Assembly (NCBI GenBank): GCA_947629175.1
Contig: CANRCT010000022.1
Coordinates: forward strand, 1-54,607
Source: an uncultured Muribaculaceae bacterium
Lineage (GTDB): Bacteria > Bacteroidota > Bacteroidia > Bacteroidales > Muribaculaceae
DNA: 54,607 nt
Direction of reading: 5' to 3'
Part shown: positions 42,360-50,850 of the stretch, piece after piece
How positions within the stretch are numbered: the stretch's first letter is position 1
Layout: each line of letters begins with the position of its first letter
Program-made: the position numbers and the translations under genes
The notes under the pieces: generated by a model
Told to the model about the DNA's origin: nothing
Databases searched by the model: none
Seen by the model: only the letters and a program-made list of their open reading frames with translations

Positions 42360-43171
42360 TCCCCTCCAGGCGGCGATATGCGCTCGCACTGCTGATGTTG
42401 CTGTCCGCTTTTGCCGGCGTGGCGCAGGAGCGCGCCGACTCCGTGGCCGAAGCTTTCGCTTCGATGTGGAGCCATTATCTGACTCCGCTGACGTCGCCCG
42501 GCATGTCGGCCGACAGCGAGAAGCTCAGAGCCTATACCGACGGTTTCCGCAAGGGACTGCGCGACAGCATCGACGAGACCTACGTGCAGGGCTATTACGA
42601 GGGAGTGCAGCTCGCCTCGCGTCTGCGCACGCTCCACGGTCTGGGCCTCGACGTCGATTCCCGCCGCCTGACGACCGCTCTCGCCCGCATTTTCGGCGGA
42701 GGCAAGCCTCTTATGGCTCCGCTCGACGCCGAGGCCTACATCACGTCGCTTATAGACGTGGAGGTGCGTCCGCAGGCTCCCTCGGCAGAGGAACAGCAGG
42801 CTTTTCTCGATGAAGTGGCCGCCCGCAGCGGAGTGGAGCGCACGCCGTCGGGACTGCTCTTCGAGATCGTTGAGCCGGGTACGGGCGAAAGTCCGGGCGC
42901 CGACGACACGGCTCTGGTGACGTATACCGGCACATTTACCGACGGCCGCGAGTTCGACTCCACCGGAGCCGACACTCCCATCGAGCTGCCGCTCAACGGG
43001 GTGGTCGACGGCATGGCCGAAGGGCTCCGCAAGATGCGCAAGGGGGGCACCTACAGGCTGTTTATCCCGCCGGCCCTCGCCTACGGGTCGACCGGCGTGG
43101 GCGACGTCATCCCGCCCGGAGCAGTGATCATATTCGAGGTGAAGCTCGTCGACGTGATCAGCAGACAATAA
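42356..43171 (+). CDS. Exported FKBP-type peptidyl-prolyl isomerase
   Basis: A 271-residue protein. Residues 1-24 look like a signal peptide (RRRYALALLMLLSAFAGVAQ). A helical domain follows, then a C-terminal FKBP domain (TALVTYTGTFTDGREFDSTG, NGVVDGMAEGLRKMRKGGTY, IPPALAYGSTGVGDVIPPGA). The Trp of the active site is replaced (VVDGMAEG), so catalysis may be weaker. It probably acts on periplasmic proteins. Four-base overlap with the first FKBP gene. Confidence 0.9.
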   Translation: MIPSRRRYALALLMLLSAFAGVAQERADSVAEAFASMWSHYLTPLTSPGMSADSEKLRAYTDGFRKGLRDSIDETYVQGYYEGVQLASRLRTLHGLGLDVDSRRLTTALARIFGGGKPLMAPLDAEAYITSLIDVEVRPQAPSAEEQQAFLDEVAARSGVERTPSGLLFEIVEPGTGESPGADDTALVTYTGTFTDGREFDSTGADTPIELPLNGVVDGMAEGLRKMRKGGTYRLFIPPALAYGSTGVGDVIPPGAVIIFEVKLVDVISRQ

Positions 43172-43207
43172 ACAAAAAATTTACAAAACTATAATCAATC
43201 CATTGTT

Positions 43208-44104
43208 ATGAAAAAGATCGTTATCGCTTGCGGCATCGCCGCAATGATGATCGGCGCCACCGGCTGCGGAAAGTCGTCGAGCGCCGCACCCGAGAGTTTC
43301 AACGACTCTCTGGCCTACTATATGGGCCGCTCACAGGGCCTCATGGTAGCCGACCATTTCAAGAACTCAATGACGGCCGAGCAGCAGAAGAAGTTTGACC
43401 GCGACGCCTTCCTGCGCGGATTCAAGCAGATGATCATGACCGACACCGCCGACGCCGACTATCTGCAGGGCATCTATATGGGCATGAACATGGCGCAGCA
43501 CCTCAACTATCTGGCACAGGACTCGATCGACATCGACCGCGCCACAGTATATGCCGAGTTTGCCAAGGCGCTGAAGACCGACACGCTCAGCCCCACAGCC
43601 GTGCAGATGGAGGTAGGACAGTTCCAGATGCTCATGAACCGCGCCCAGGATCTCATGCGTCAGCGCCAGATGCGCGCCGAAGAGGCCAAGCGTAAGGCTG
43701 CCGCAGGAACCGCCAAGGACAACGAGGCCAAGGGAGCTGCTTACGTCAAGGAGCAGATAGCCGCCGATCCCGAGATCAAGACCACCGAGTCGGGTCTGGC
43801 CTACAAGGTGATCAAGCAGGGCCAGGGCGCCATGCCTACCGATGAGAGCACTGTCAAGGTGCACTACACCGGCAAACTGATCGACGGCACTGTGTTCGAC
43901 AGCTCCGTCGACCGCGGCGAGCCGGCCGATTTCCCCGTCACCCAGGTGATCAAGGGCTTCGCCGAGGGTCTGAAGATGATGAACAAAGGCTCGAAATACG
44001 TGCTGTATATCCCTGCCGAGCTCGGATATGGCGACAGCGAGGCCGGAAGCATTCCCGCCGGATCCACCCTCATTTTCGAGGTGGAGATGCTCGACGTGAA
44101 GTGA
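43208..44104 (+). CDS. FKBP-type peptidyl-prolyl isomerase lipoprotein
   Basis: A 298-residue protein. The signal ends in the lipobox IGATGC, so the mature protein is a lipoprotein. The helical dimerisation domain spans about 30-140, with an Ala/Lys/Glu-rich helix next (RQRQMRAEEAKRKAAAG). The FKBP domain is complete: STVKVHYTGKLIDGTVFDSS, VIKGFAEGLKMMNKGSKYVL, IPAELGYGDSEAGSIPAGST. It is a likely folding factor for periplasmic or outer-membrane proteins. It lies 36 bases after the second FKBP gene. Confidence 0.94.
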   Translation: MKKIVIACGIAAMMIGATGCGKSSSAAPESFNDSLAYYMGRSQGLMVADHFKNSMTAEQQKKFDRDAFLRGFKQMIMTDTADADYLQGIYMGMNMAQHLNYLAQDSIDIDRATVYAEFAKALKTDTLSPTAVQMEVGQFQMLMNRAQDLMRQRQMRAEEAKRKAAAGTAKDNEAKGAAYVKEQIAADPEIKTTESGLAYKVIKQGQGAMPTDESTVKVHYTGKLIDGTVFDSSVDRGEPADFPVTQVIKGFAEGLKMMNKGSKYVLYIPAELGYGDSEAGSIPAGSTLIFEVEMLDVK

Positions 44105-44132
44105 TCGGCTGAAATCTGATCCAATGCATAAA

Positions 44133-44177
44133 GGAAGCGCTGCGGCGCCGCATTCAGCGGCCGGCCGCGGCGCTTCC
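44133..44177. terminator. Hairpin between the FKBP operon and the peptide-export operon
   Basis: GGAAGCGC (44133-44140) pairs with GCGCTTCC (44170-44177), with a further GCGGC/GCCGC arm inside. It lies between convergent operons. T-runs are poor on both sides, so its strength is uncertain. Confidence 0.5.
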
Positions 44178-44209
44178 CGCGTCTCCGGGAGCATGGCGTG
44201 TGATCGCGT

Positions 44210-44416
44210 TCAGCGCCCCTGCATTATAACCTTAATTCCCGGTATGTCGAGGGGGAGGCCGGTCAGCCACAGCAGGGCGGCGACGGCGGCCGCCACGAAA
44301 AGGAATATCCCCGCCGCCCACCATATGACGCCGCGTGGCACCCCCGAGAGGATTCGGCCGACCTCTTCGCTGTGGTCGGCCACTGTGTGGCCGGTGGAGT
44401 GTCTGTTGTTTTTCAT
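44210..44416 (-). CDS. 68-residue single-pass membrane protein of the peptide operon
   Basis: A small protein I do not recognise. Its cytoplasmic part (residues 1-29) is rich in His, Ser and Glu. It is followed by one membrane segment (VIWWAAGIFLFVAAAVAALLWL, residues 30-51) and a short tail, PLDIPGIKVIMQGR. Its ATG overlaps the stop of the peptidase-ABC exporter (ATGA), which argues that it is translated and coupled. It may be an accessory or immunity-like subunit of the exporter, but this is only inferred from position and size. Confidence 0.7.
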   Translation of the reverse strand: MKNNRHSTGHTVADHSEEVGRILSGVPRGVIWWAAGIFLFVAAAVAALLWLTGLPLDIPGIKVIMQGR

Positions 44417-46629
44417 GCGTTTCCGAGTTCGAGCTGGTTTCTGACGAGATTGTAGTAGAGTCCGCGTCGCTCCACGAGCTGACTGTGGGTGCCCTGCTCG
44501 GCGATGCGTCCGCCGTCGAGCACCACGATGCAGTCGGCGTCGCGGACGGTGCTCAGACGGTGGGCCACGGTCACCACGGTTTTCCCGCGGTAGAATCCGG
44601 CCAGATTGCCCATGATGGCACGTTCGTTGTTGGCGTCGAGGGCGTTGGTGGCCTCGTCGAAAAAGATGTATCGCGGGCTTTTGTAGACGGTGCGCGCTAT
44701 CAGTATCCTCTGCCGCTGGCCCTGGCTGATGCCGCACCCCTCCATGCCTATCTTCGTGTCGTAGCCGAGCGGCAGCGAGTCGATGAATGTGTCGATGCAG
44801 GCCGTAGCGGCGGCCCGGCGCATGCGCTCCCGGTCGGGACGGTCGGCATCGACGGCTATGTTGCCGGCTATGGTGTCGGAAAAAATGAATCCGTCCTGCA
44901 CCACCGCTCCGGTGGCCGCGCGCCACGAGTGTGGATTGATGTCGGCCAGATCGCGGCCGCCGACGGTGATGCGTCCGCGGTCGGGCGCATAGAAGCCCAG
45001 GAGCAGCTTGAGCAGCGTCGTCTTGCCGCTGCCGCTCGCTCCCACTATGGCTGTCACCTTCCCGGCCGGAATCGTCAGGCTGATGTCGTGGAGCACGCGC
45101 GACCGCTCCGTTCCGTCGTAGGCGAAGCTCACGCCTTCGAGCCGCAGGTCGGCGTCGCCTGCGGGCACCTCCCCCTTCGCCTCTATGCCCTGCTCCTCGT
45201 CGCGGCGCGAGTGGATCTCGTTGAGGCGTTCGAGGCTGATCTTCGCGTCCTGCCACTGGCGTATGAATCCGATGAAGGAGTTGACCGGGCCGTTGAGCGC
45301 GCCGACGATGTAGGTCAGCGACACCATCATGCCCAGGGTCATCGTCCCCTCCACCACCCCGCGCGCGGCGATGTAGGATATGACTATGCCGGTGGCCTGG
45401 TTGAAAAACACCGAGCCGGCCTGCTGCACCTGCCCCAGCGCCTGCCCGCGCAGACCGATGTCGAACAGCTTCACCTGTATGCGCTCCCACTGCCAACGCT
45501 TGCGCCGCTCGCAGTTGTTGAGCTTGATCTCCTGCATTGCGGTCACCATCTGCACGAGGCTGCTCTGCTCGGCTGCGGCCTGCTCGAAGCGGCGGATGTC
45601 GAGATCGCGCCGGCGCTTCATGAAGGCGGTCACCCACAGTATGTAGCAGCTGTTGCCCGCAAGGAATATGCCGAGCACGAGAGGGCTGTAGACGGCGAGC
45701 ACCACCGCGAACACCAGGAAATTGACCATCGAGAAGAGCGTCGAGAGCGACGAGCCCATCAGAAACTGCTCTATGCGGCCGTGGTCGCCGATGCGCTGCA
45801 GTATGTCGCCCACATTGCGGGTGTCGAAGAAGTCGAGCGGCAGCCTCATCAGCTTGCACAGGAAGTCGGATATGAGCGATATGTTGATGCGCGCCGTCAC
45901 GTGGAGCATGATCCAGCCTCTGACGAAATCCACCGCCGTCTGCGAAGCCGTCAGCACGAGCTGCGCTATCAGTATGAGCACGATGAACCGCAGATTGCGC
46001 CCGTTGATGCCTGTGTCGACCAGCGACTGCGTCAGAAACGGGAATATCAGCTGCAGCACGCTCGCCAGCACCATCCCCGCCGCCAGCAGCCCGATCTCGC
46101 GGCCGTAGGGCCTGAGATAGCCCAGGAAGAAGCGCATGGAGCACCGGGCTGTGGCCTCGGGGTCGCTGCGGCGCTCCAGTTCGGGGCCCGGGGCGAGTGC
46201 GAGCACCGCTCCGCGCCTTGCTGCCCCTTCGCCCTCGGCTCCCCAGCATCGCAGCATCTCCTCTTCGCTGTAGACGAGCTTTTTGCTGGCCGGATCGGCT
46301 ATGTGGAAGCGGCGCCCGCGGAGGCCGCGCGTCACCCGGTGGCACACCACGAAGTGGCGCTGGTTCCAGTGGAGTATGCATGGCATAGGCACCTCCCGGG
46401 CGAGCATGTCGATGTCGATTTTCACGGCTTTGGTCCGGAAGCCTATCGCCTCAGCCGCCTCGCTGATGCCGAGCATCGACACTCCGCCCCGCGTGATGTG
46501 GCAGAGCCGTCGCAGCGTCGGGAGCGAATACTCCTTTCCGTAATGGCGCGCTATCATCCTCAGGCATGTCGGCCCGCAGTCCATCGCGTCGAGCTGCCGG
46601 TAGTGGGGGAAGGAGCGCAGCGAGATCAT
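44413..46629 (-). CDS. Peptidase-containing ABC transporter (C39 peptidase, PCAT)
   Basis: A 738-residue exporter. Residues 1-120 are a C39 cysteine peptidase that cleaves leaders after Gly-Gly: Gln12 and Cys18 in RQLDAMDCGPTCLRM, His92 in HWNQRHFVVCHR and Asp112 in HIADP. Then come six membrane segments (about 155-430) and a C-terminal ATPase with Walker A GASGSGKTTLL, signature GISQGQRQRIL and Walker B YIFFDEATNALD. All catalytic positions are present. It lies downstream of a GG-leader peptide gene in the same direction and would cleave and export the product across the inner membrane. The start at 46629 places Cys18 at the family position. Confidence 0.95.
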   Translation of the reverse strand: MISLRSFPHYRQLDAMDCGPTCLRMIARHYGKEYSLPTLRRLCHITRGGVSMLGISEAAEAIGFRTKAVKIDIDMLAREVPMPCILHWNQRHFVVCHRVTRGLRGRRFHIADPASKKLVYSEEEMLRCWGAEGEGAARRGAVLALAPGPELERRSDPEATARCSMRFFLGYLRPYGREIGLLAAGMVLASVLQLIFPFLTQSLVDTGINGRNLRFIVLILIAQLVLTASQTAVDFVRGWIMLHVTARINISLISDFLCKLMRLPLDFFDTRNVGDILQRIGDHGRIEQFLMGSSLSTLFSMVNFLVFAVVLAVYSPLVLGIFLAGNSCYILWVTAFMKRRRDLDIRRFEQAAAEQSSLVQMVTAMQEIKLNNCERRKRWQWERIQVKLFDIGLRGQALGQVQQAGSVFFNQATGIVISYIAARGVVEGTMTLGMMVSLTYIVGALNGPVNSFIGFIRQWQDAKISLERLNEIHSRRDEEQGIEAKGEVPAGDADLRLEGVSFAYDGTERSRVLHDISLTIPAGKVTAIVGASGSGKTTLLKLLLGFYAPDRGRITVGGRDLADINPHSWRAATGAVVQDGFIFSDTIAGNIAVDADRPDRERMRRAAATACIDTFIDSLPLGYDTKIGMEGCGISQGQRQRILIARTVYKSPRYIFFDEATNALDANNERAIMGNLAGFYRGKTVVTVAHRLSTVRDADCIVVLDGGRIAEQGTHSQLVERRGLYYNLVRNQLELGNA

Positions 46630-46630
46630 G

Positions 46631-47953
46631 TCAGTGAGTCGGCCGGTCGAACGGAGCGAACCAGCGGGCGATTGCGGAGGGGGAGGTGTGATGGGCGATG
46701 GCGCGGGGGAGGCGGCCGAAGAATTCGTCGGGGGTTGTGGAGACGAATCCGATCCCTTCGGCTTCGAGATCGGGGGTGTAGTCCCAGCCGGGAGTGGGGT
46801 TGAACACGAGCGGACAGCAGCCGTGGGCGATGCATTCCATGATGGTCGACGAATAGTGCGACACTGCCACCCGCGTCGAGGCGTAGACCTCCGGCAGGGG
46901 CATGTCGCTGACATCCCTTACGCCGGGCTCGGCGTCGAGCCGCTGCCTTACGGCGGGATCGATGCGCGACTCCGGATGGAGCCGGTAGTGCACGGGCAGC
47001 CCCGGAGAGCGCCGTGCCGTGGCCACAATAAGGTCGTACATCTGCCCGACCATCCTCGGCGAGCTTGCAAAGTATGGCTCCTGGAGGAAGAACGTCACAG
47101 CGTCGCGGCTCCCCTCAGCCTTCACCTTGTAGGGATAGCCGCCCGACAGGCATTCCGTTCCGGGATTGTAATGATGCCACAGATCGTTGAAGGCTTCTCC
47201 CCATGTGATCATGCGCGTGTAAGGCATCCCGACAAATCCTGCATGCATGAATGCCGGCCATCCCTGCTGATAGCAGATGCTTTCGGCGCCTCTTGCCGCA
47301 CATATTTCCGCCCAGATTTTGCCTATCACCTGACATCCGCAGATCGTGTGGAACCGTTGTGGCATAATTATCGAGTCCAGCAATTTGACAGTGTTGCAAA
47401 AAGAGTAATACACCGGAAAATGCCGTTCAATGAAATCATTCCTGTAAAGGCGCATGCGCAGATCGTAAAACCTGACGGCAGTCATGTAATGAGGCAGCCC
47501 GATCCGGTCGTAATCGATCTCATCCTCGCTGACAATCACCCCATTCTTCCGGCCTGATCTGATCCAAGGTATCAGGCAGGCTGCCATCCGCTCGAAGTTG
47601 GCGTAATACAAATCGCTGCCTTGTAATGGCGAAAGCGCCGATATCCATTTGCGTGCTACCGATGTCAATGGCAGGGGCTCCGGCGATATGACGTCGGCAT
47701 CTGTGGGTGATGGAAGCGCGATCATGGATGCGATCAGCCTGTCGGGCTGCTCTCCGTCACTTCTCCTGCGGCAATATTCATCGCGCAGCGGGTAGTTGCT
47801 GTAGTTGACGTAACTTTCAAGCGAGCCGCTCACATTCACATCGCCCATCACCATGAAATCTTTGTAAGTGGTGATCCACGCACTTACGGAATCTTTCAGC
47901 AGCGTGAAAAATTCCGTAATGTATGCGTCGGGGTTTTTCGATGTCTGACTCAT
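46631..47953 (-). CDS. GT-B-like glycosyltransferase of the peptide operon
   Basis: A 440-residue soluble protein. The C-terminal half resembles a GT-B nucleotide-sugar domain of the KpsS/CDP-glycerol/polysialyltransferase type: PVHYRLHPESRIDPAV, SDMPLPEVYASTRVAVSHYS and STIMECIAHGCCPLVFN (acidic residue of the donor site). The N-terminal part is not recognised. It is one base before the exporter gene and 15 bases after the barrel gene, so it is clearly part of the operon. Donor and acceptor are unknown. A CMP-sugar made by the nearby NeuA-like enzyme is an attractive but unproven donor. Confidence 0.72.
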   Translation of the reverse strand: MSQTSKNPDAYITEFFTLLKDSVSAWITTYKDFMVMGDVNVSGSLESYVNYSNYPLRDEYCRRRSDGEQPDRLIASMIALPSPTDADVISPEPLPLTSVARKWISALSPLQGSDLYYANFERMAACLIPWIRSGRKNGVIVSEDEIDYDRIGLPHYMTAVRFYDLRMRLYRNDFIERHFPVYYSFCNTVKLLDSIIMPQRFHTICGCQVIGKIWAEICAARGAESICYQQGWPAFMHAGFVGMPYTRMITWGEAFNDLWHHYNPGTECLSGGYPYKVKAEGSRDAVTFFLQEPYFASSPRMVGQMYDLIVATARRSPGLPVHYRLHPESRIDPAVRQRLDAEPGVRDVSDMPLPEVYASTRVAVSHYSSTIMECIAHGCCPLVFNPTPGWDYTPDLEAEGIGFVSTTPDEFFGRLPRAIAHHTSPSAIARWFAPFDRPTH

Positions 47954-47968
47954 GACGGGCTCTGTCGG

Positions 47969-50839
47969 TCAGCGTTTCTTCGGCTGTATCATGAAGCGGT
48001 ATTGCACATGGAGGAGTGCGTAGCGGGGCAGTACGTTGGTGTAGACTTCGGTGCGGCCTTGCGCGTTGACGTTGTAGCTGACATTGCTGAGCTGGTTGAG
48101 CAGATCGAAGCCGTCGAGCATGAATGTCCACCGTCCGCCTTTGAGGGAGCATGCGAGGCGTGCGTTCCACACAAGGTCGGTTGAGTTGAGCGACGGATCG
48201 GCGTAACCGCGGCGGGTGTAGACGTTGAAGTCGCTCGACAGCTCGAAGTTGTAGGGCAGTGCGAGCTTTCCGGCCAGAGTGGCTGTGGTGTTGGTGGCCG
48301 AGAAGTTGTTGAAGCCGGTGCGGTCGCCCTGCGTGTCGCGCCAGTTGACATTGCCGTTCACGCGGAGTTCATGCTTGCCAATCTGCCATGACAGCCCGAG
48401 GGTCTGGCCGAGTACCGTGTTCTTGACGGCTGTGCGGCTCACTTCGCCCCCGACGGTTCCTACCATATCGGCAGCACGCAGATATGTGGCCTGGGTGTTG
48501 GAGCTGAGGGTGAACTGGTCGGTCATGCCGAATGTCTTTGAATAGTAGTTGTTGAGCCCCAGATTCCAGTTGCCCGAGGTGTTGTAGACCTGATACGTGC
48601 GCACGCCTGTCGTGGGGTCGTAGCTGTAGCCGTTGACGAGTGCGTTCTGCTTTATGTCGGCCGAGAGTACAAGGCGTTCGTTGTAGCGGTGACGTCCGCT
48701 GCTGTATTTGTACCACTGGAGTTCGATGATGTTGTCGGCGGCGTTTTTCAGGTCGGACGCTCCCCTGAAGATATTAAGCGGGTCGCGCAGATCGGTGACA
48801 TCCACCAGCCGGTTGAGCTCCACTTGCCGGATATTGCGACGGTATTCGAGCTTCAGGTGCTGCGGTCCGAACCGGTAGAGAAGATACATCTGCATAACCG
48901 ATATGTCGAGACCGTTTTTCTTCACTTTCTGACTGAGGTTGCTCTGACGGTAGTCGAGTCTGCGCCAGCGGTAGTCGACAGATGGATTGAAGTGGAGTGA
49001 AAAACTTCTGTCGTCGGCAATCTCTATCTCCTGATGGAGGGTGAGCTGCGCTCCGGCGAGGTTCTGCCGTTCGGTGCTGAAATAGGTCTGGTCATGGTTG
49101 AGGGCCGAGCGGTAGTTATCGGGCAGACGTCCGAACACTCCCATGTCGGAAAGCCTGTCGAGCTGATAGAGGTAGGAGTCCTTGGTGTGGCGCGCGAAGC
49201 TCCAGCGGGGCTGTACGTTGAGCGAGCCGTTATCGCTGAAGACGTAAGTGTAGCTCGGCGATGCGAAGAAGCTCCATGCGTGGTCGGGAGCGTTTTTGGC
49301 ATACTGGTAGTCGGTGGTGCCCGGGCGTCCGCTGTTGCCGTAGCGGATGTCGTAGAGATCAAACGCGCCGTAATGGCTGGCGTTGTAGTCGGCGTCGAGA
49401 TACAGCCCTACGAGATCGGGGCTGTAAGAGAGTTTGCCCTCGGCGTTGGCGGAGATCTTCGCGTTCAGTGTGTGGCCGGCCATTGCCGAGCGTTTGATGC
49501 TTGTGTTGACAGCCTTGTCGGCGAGCGATTCGGCCTGGCCGTTGTGGATCTGTTCGAGCAGTGCGGCCGTGGCATCGGCAAGCTCACTGTTGAATGTGCC
49601 TGATATCTGGCTGGCCGTGCGGTCGCGCCTGATGTAGCTGAAATTCTGGCTGAGGGATATATATTTATCTTTGGGCCGCAGTGTCAGGTTGTTGTCGGTT
49701 GTCAGGGTGAGATTATGGCCGATGGCGTGGGCGAAGCGGTTGTCGTAGGTGTCGCCCGACGGGATGAAGTTGGTGATGTCGGTGGTGGTGATGTCGTTGG
49801 AGCGGGTATGTTCGGCTGTCGAGTTGCCCGAGAACTCCCAGCTCTTGTCGTCGCGTGCCGACACGTAGTAGTCGAGTCCGGCCATTTTGGTACGGAAATC
49901 GCCGGGAGTGCGGGTGACGCTCCACGATCCGTTCTGTCCGGGCGTGCGCGAGTCATTGAGGTTGTTGACGGCTCCGACGAGCGTCAGGCGCGAGCGGGTG
50001 GTATACCACATGCCGAAGAGCCGTCCGAGATAGCGGTCGGCCGTGCCGCCTCCGGCCTCGATGTTGAAGATATATCCGCTCATGTATTCGCGTTTGAGCC
50101 TGACGTCCATGACGTATTGCTTGTCGCCCAGATCGCGGCCTGCCAGCATGCTTCGCTCGCCGAGCTTGTCGTAGACGGCGATGTTTTTGACCGTGTATGC
50201 CCCGAGATTGTTGAGCATTATCCGGTTGTCGCCCTTGAAAAAATCTTTGCCGTTGAGCAGCAGGCTCTCCACGTATTTGCCGTTGACGTAGATCTGTCCG
50301 TTGTCCTTGAGCTCCACGCCGGGCAGCTGCCTGACAAGCACGTCGAGCATCGATCCGTGGGCGAGGCTGAATGCGTCGGCGTTGTAGACGAGCGTGTCCC
50401 CCTTGTGATAGAACTTTACCTTTGTCGCCTTGACCACCACTTCGTCAAGCACCTTGGTCTTGCGGTAGACAGGCAGTTCGGGTAGCTCGCGCTCGAGTTC
50501 CCGCCCTCCGATATGGCCGATATCTACGCTGTTGCGGAGCGTGTCGTAGTCGTTGTGGGCCACGACGATTGTGTATTTGCCCTCCCTGCGCGGGACTTCG
50601 CATATATAGTCGAGCATAAACACCATGTCGCCACCCTGCGACTTGTAATATGCCTTGGGTCGGGCTTTTGAGATTGTATCGCCGGTGGCGGCATCGAGAA
50701 GCACCACCCGCGCCTTCTTGACAGGCTCCATCGTAAGCCCGTCGACCACGCGCGCTTTCAGCGAAAGCTTCGGCCCGTCGGCTCTCGCCGTCAACGCCGC
50801 CAATAGCATAGCCGCAATGACAAAGATGATTTTTTTCAT
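47969..50839 (-). CDS. Outer-membrane beta-barrel protein with carboxypeptidase-regulatory-like and plug domains
   Basis: A 956-residue protein with a signal peptide (KKIIFVIAAMLLAALTARAD). Residues 22-140 include a CarboxypepD-reg-like/Cna-B fold (LKARVVDGLTMEPVKKARVV). A plug-like segment follows (LDEVVVKATKVKFYHKGDTL, then SMLDVLVRQLPGVELKDNGQ), and the rest is a long beta-barrel ending LHVQYRFMIQPKKR. It resembles TonB-linked OMP_b-brl_3 family proteins, not a SusC with a SusD partner. Between maturase and exporter genes, it may let the product cross, or bind it at, the outer membrane. Confidence 0.85.
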   Translation of the reverse strand: MKKIIFVIAAMLLAALTARADGPKLSLKARVVDGLTMEPVKKARVVLLDAATGDTISKARPKAYYKSQGGDMVFMLDYICEVPRREGKYTIVVAHNDYDTLRNSVDIGHIGGRELERELPELPVYRKTKVLDEVVVKATKVKFYHKGDTLVYNADAFSLAHGSMLDVLVRQLPGVELKDNGQIYVNGKYVESLLLNGKDFFKGDNRIMLNNLGAYTVKNIAVYDKLGERSMLAGRDLGDKQYVMDVRLKREYMSGYIFNIEAGGGTADRYLGRLFGMWYTTRSRLTLVGAVNNLNDSRTPGQNGSWSVTRTPGDFRTKMAGLDYYVSARDDKSWEFSGNSTAEHTRSNDITTTDITNFIPSGDTYDNRFAHAIGHNLTLTTDNNLTLRPKDKYISLSQNFSYIRRDRTASQISGTFNSELADATAALLEQIHNGQAESLADKAVNTSIKRSAMAGHTLNAKISANAEGKLSYSPDLVGLYLDADYNASHYGAFDLYDIRYGNSGRPGTTDYQYAKNAPDHAWSFFASPSYTYVFSDNGSLNVQPRWSFARHTKDSYLYQLDRLSDMGVFGRLPDNYRSALNHDQTYFSTERQNLAGAQLTLHQEIEIADDRSFSLHFNPSVDYRWRRLDYRQSNLSQKVKKNGLDISVMQMYLLYRFGPQHLKLEYRRNIRQVELNRLVDVTDLRDPLNIFRGASDLKNAADNIIELQWYKYSSGRHRYNERLVLSADIKQNALVNGYSYDPTTGVRTYQVYNTSGNWNLGLNNYYSKTFGMTDQFTLSSNTQATYLRAADMVGTVGGEVSRTAVKNTVLGQTLGLSWQIGKHELRVNGNVNWRDTQGDRTGFNNFSATNTTATLAGKLALPYNFELSSDFNVYTRRGYADPSLNSTDLVWNARLACSLKGGRWTFMLDGFDLLNQLSNVSYNVNAQGRTEVYTNVLPRYALLHVQYRFMIQPKKR

Positions 50840-50850
50840 GTCGGTGTAAT

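Noticed and set aside
44335-46803. 822-residue plus-strand ORF opposite the exporter gene
   Set aside because: It mirrors the exporter's codon pattern and shows no recognisable domain. The exporter on the minus strand has all catalytic motifs.
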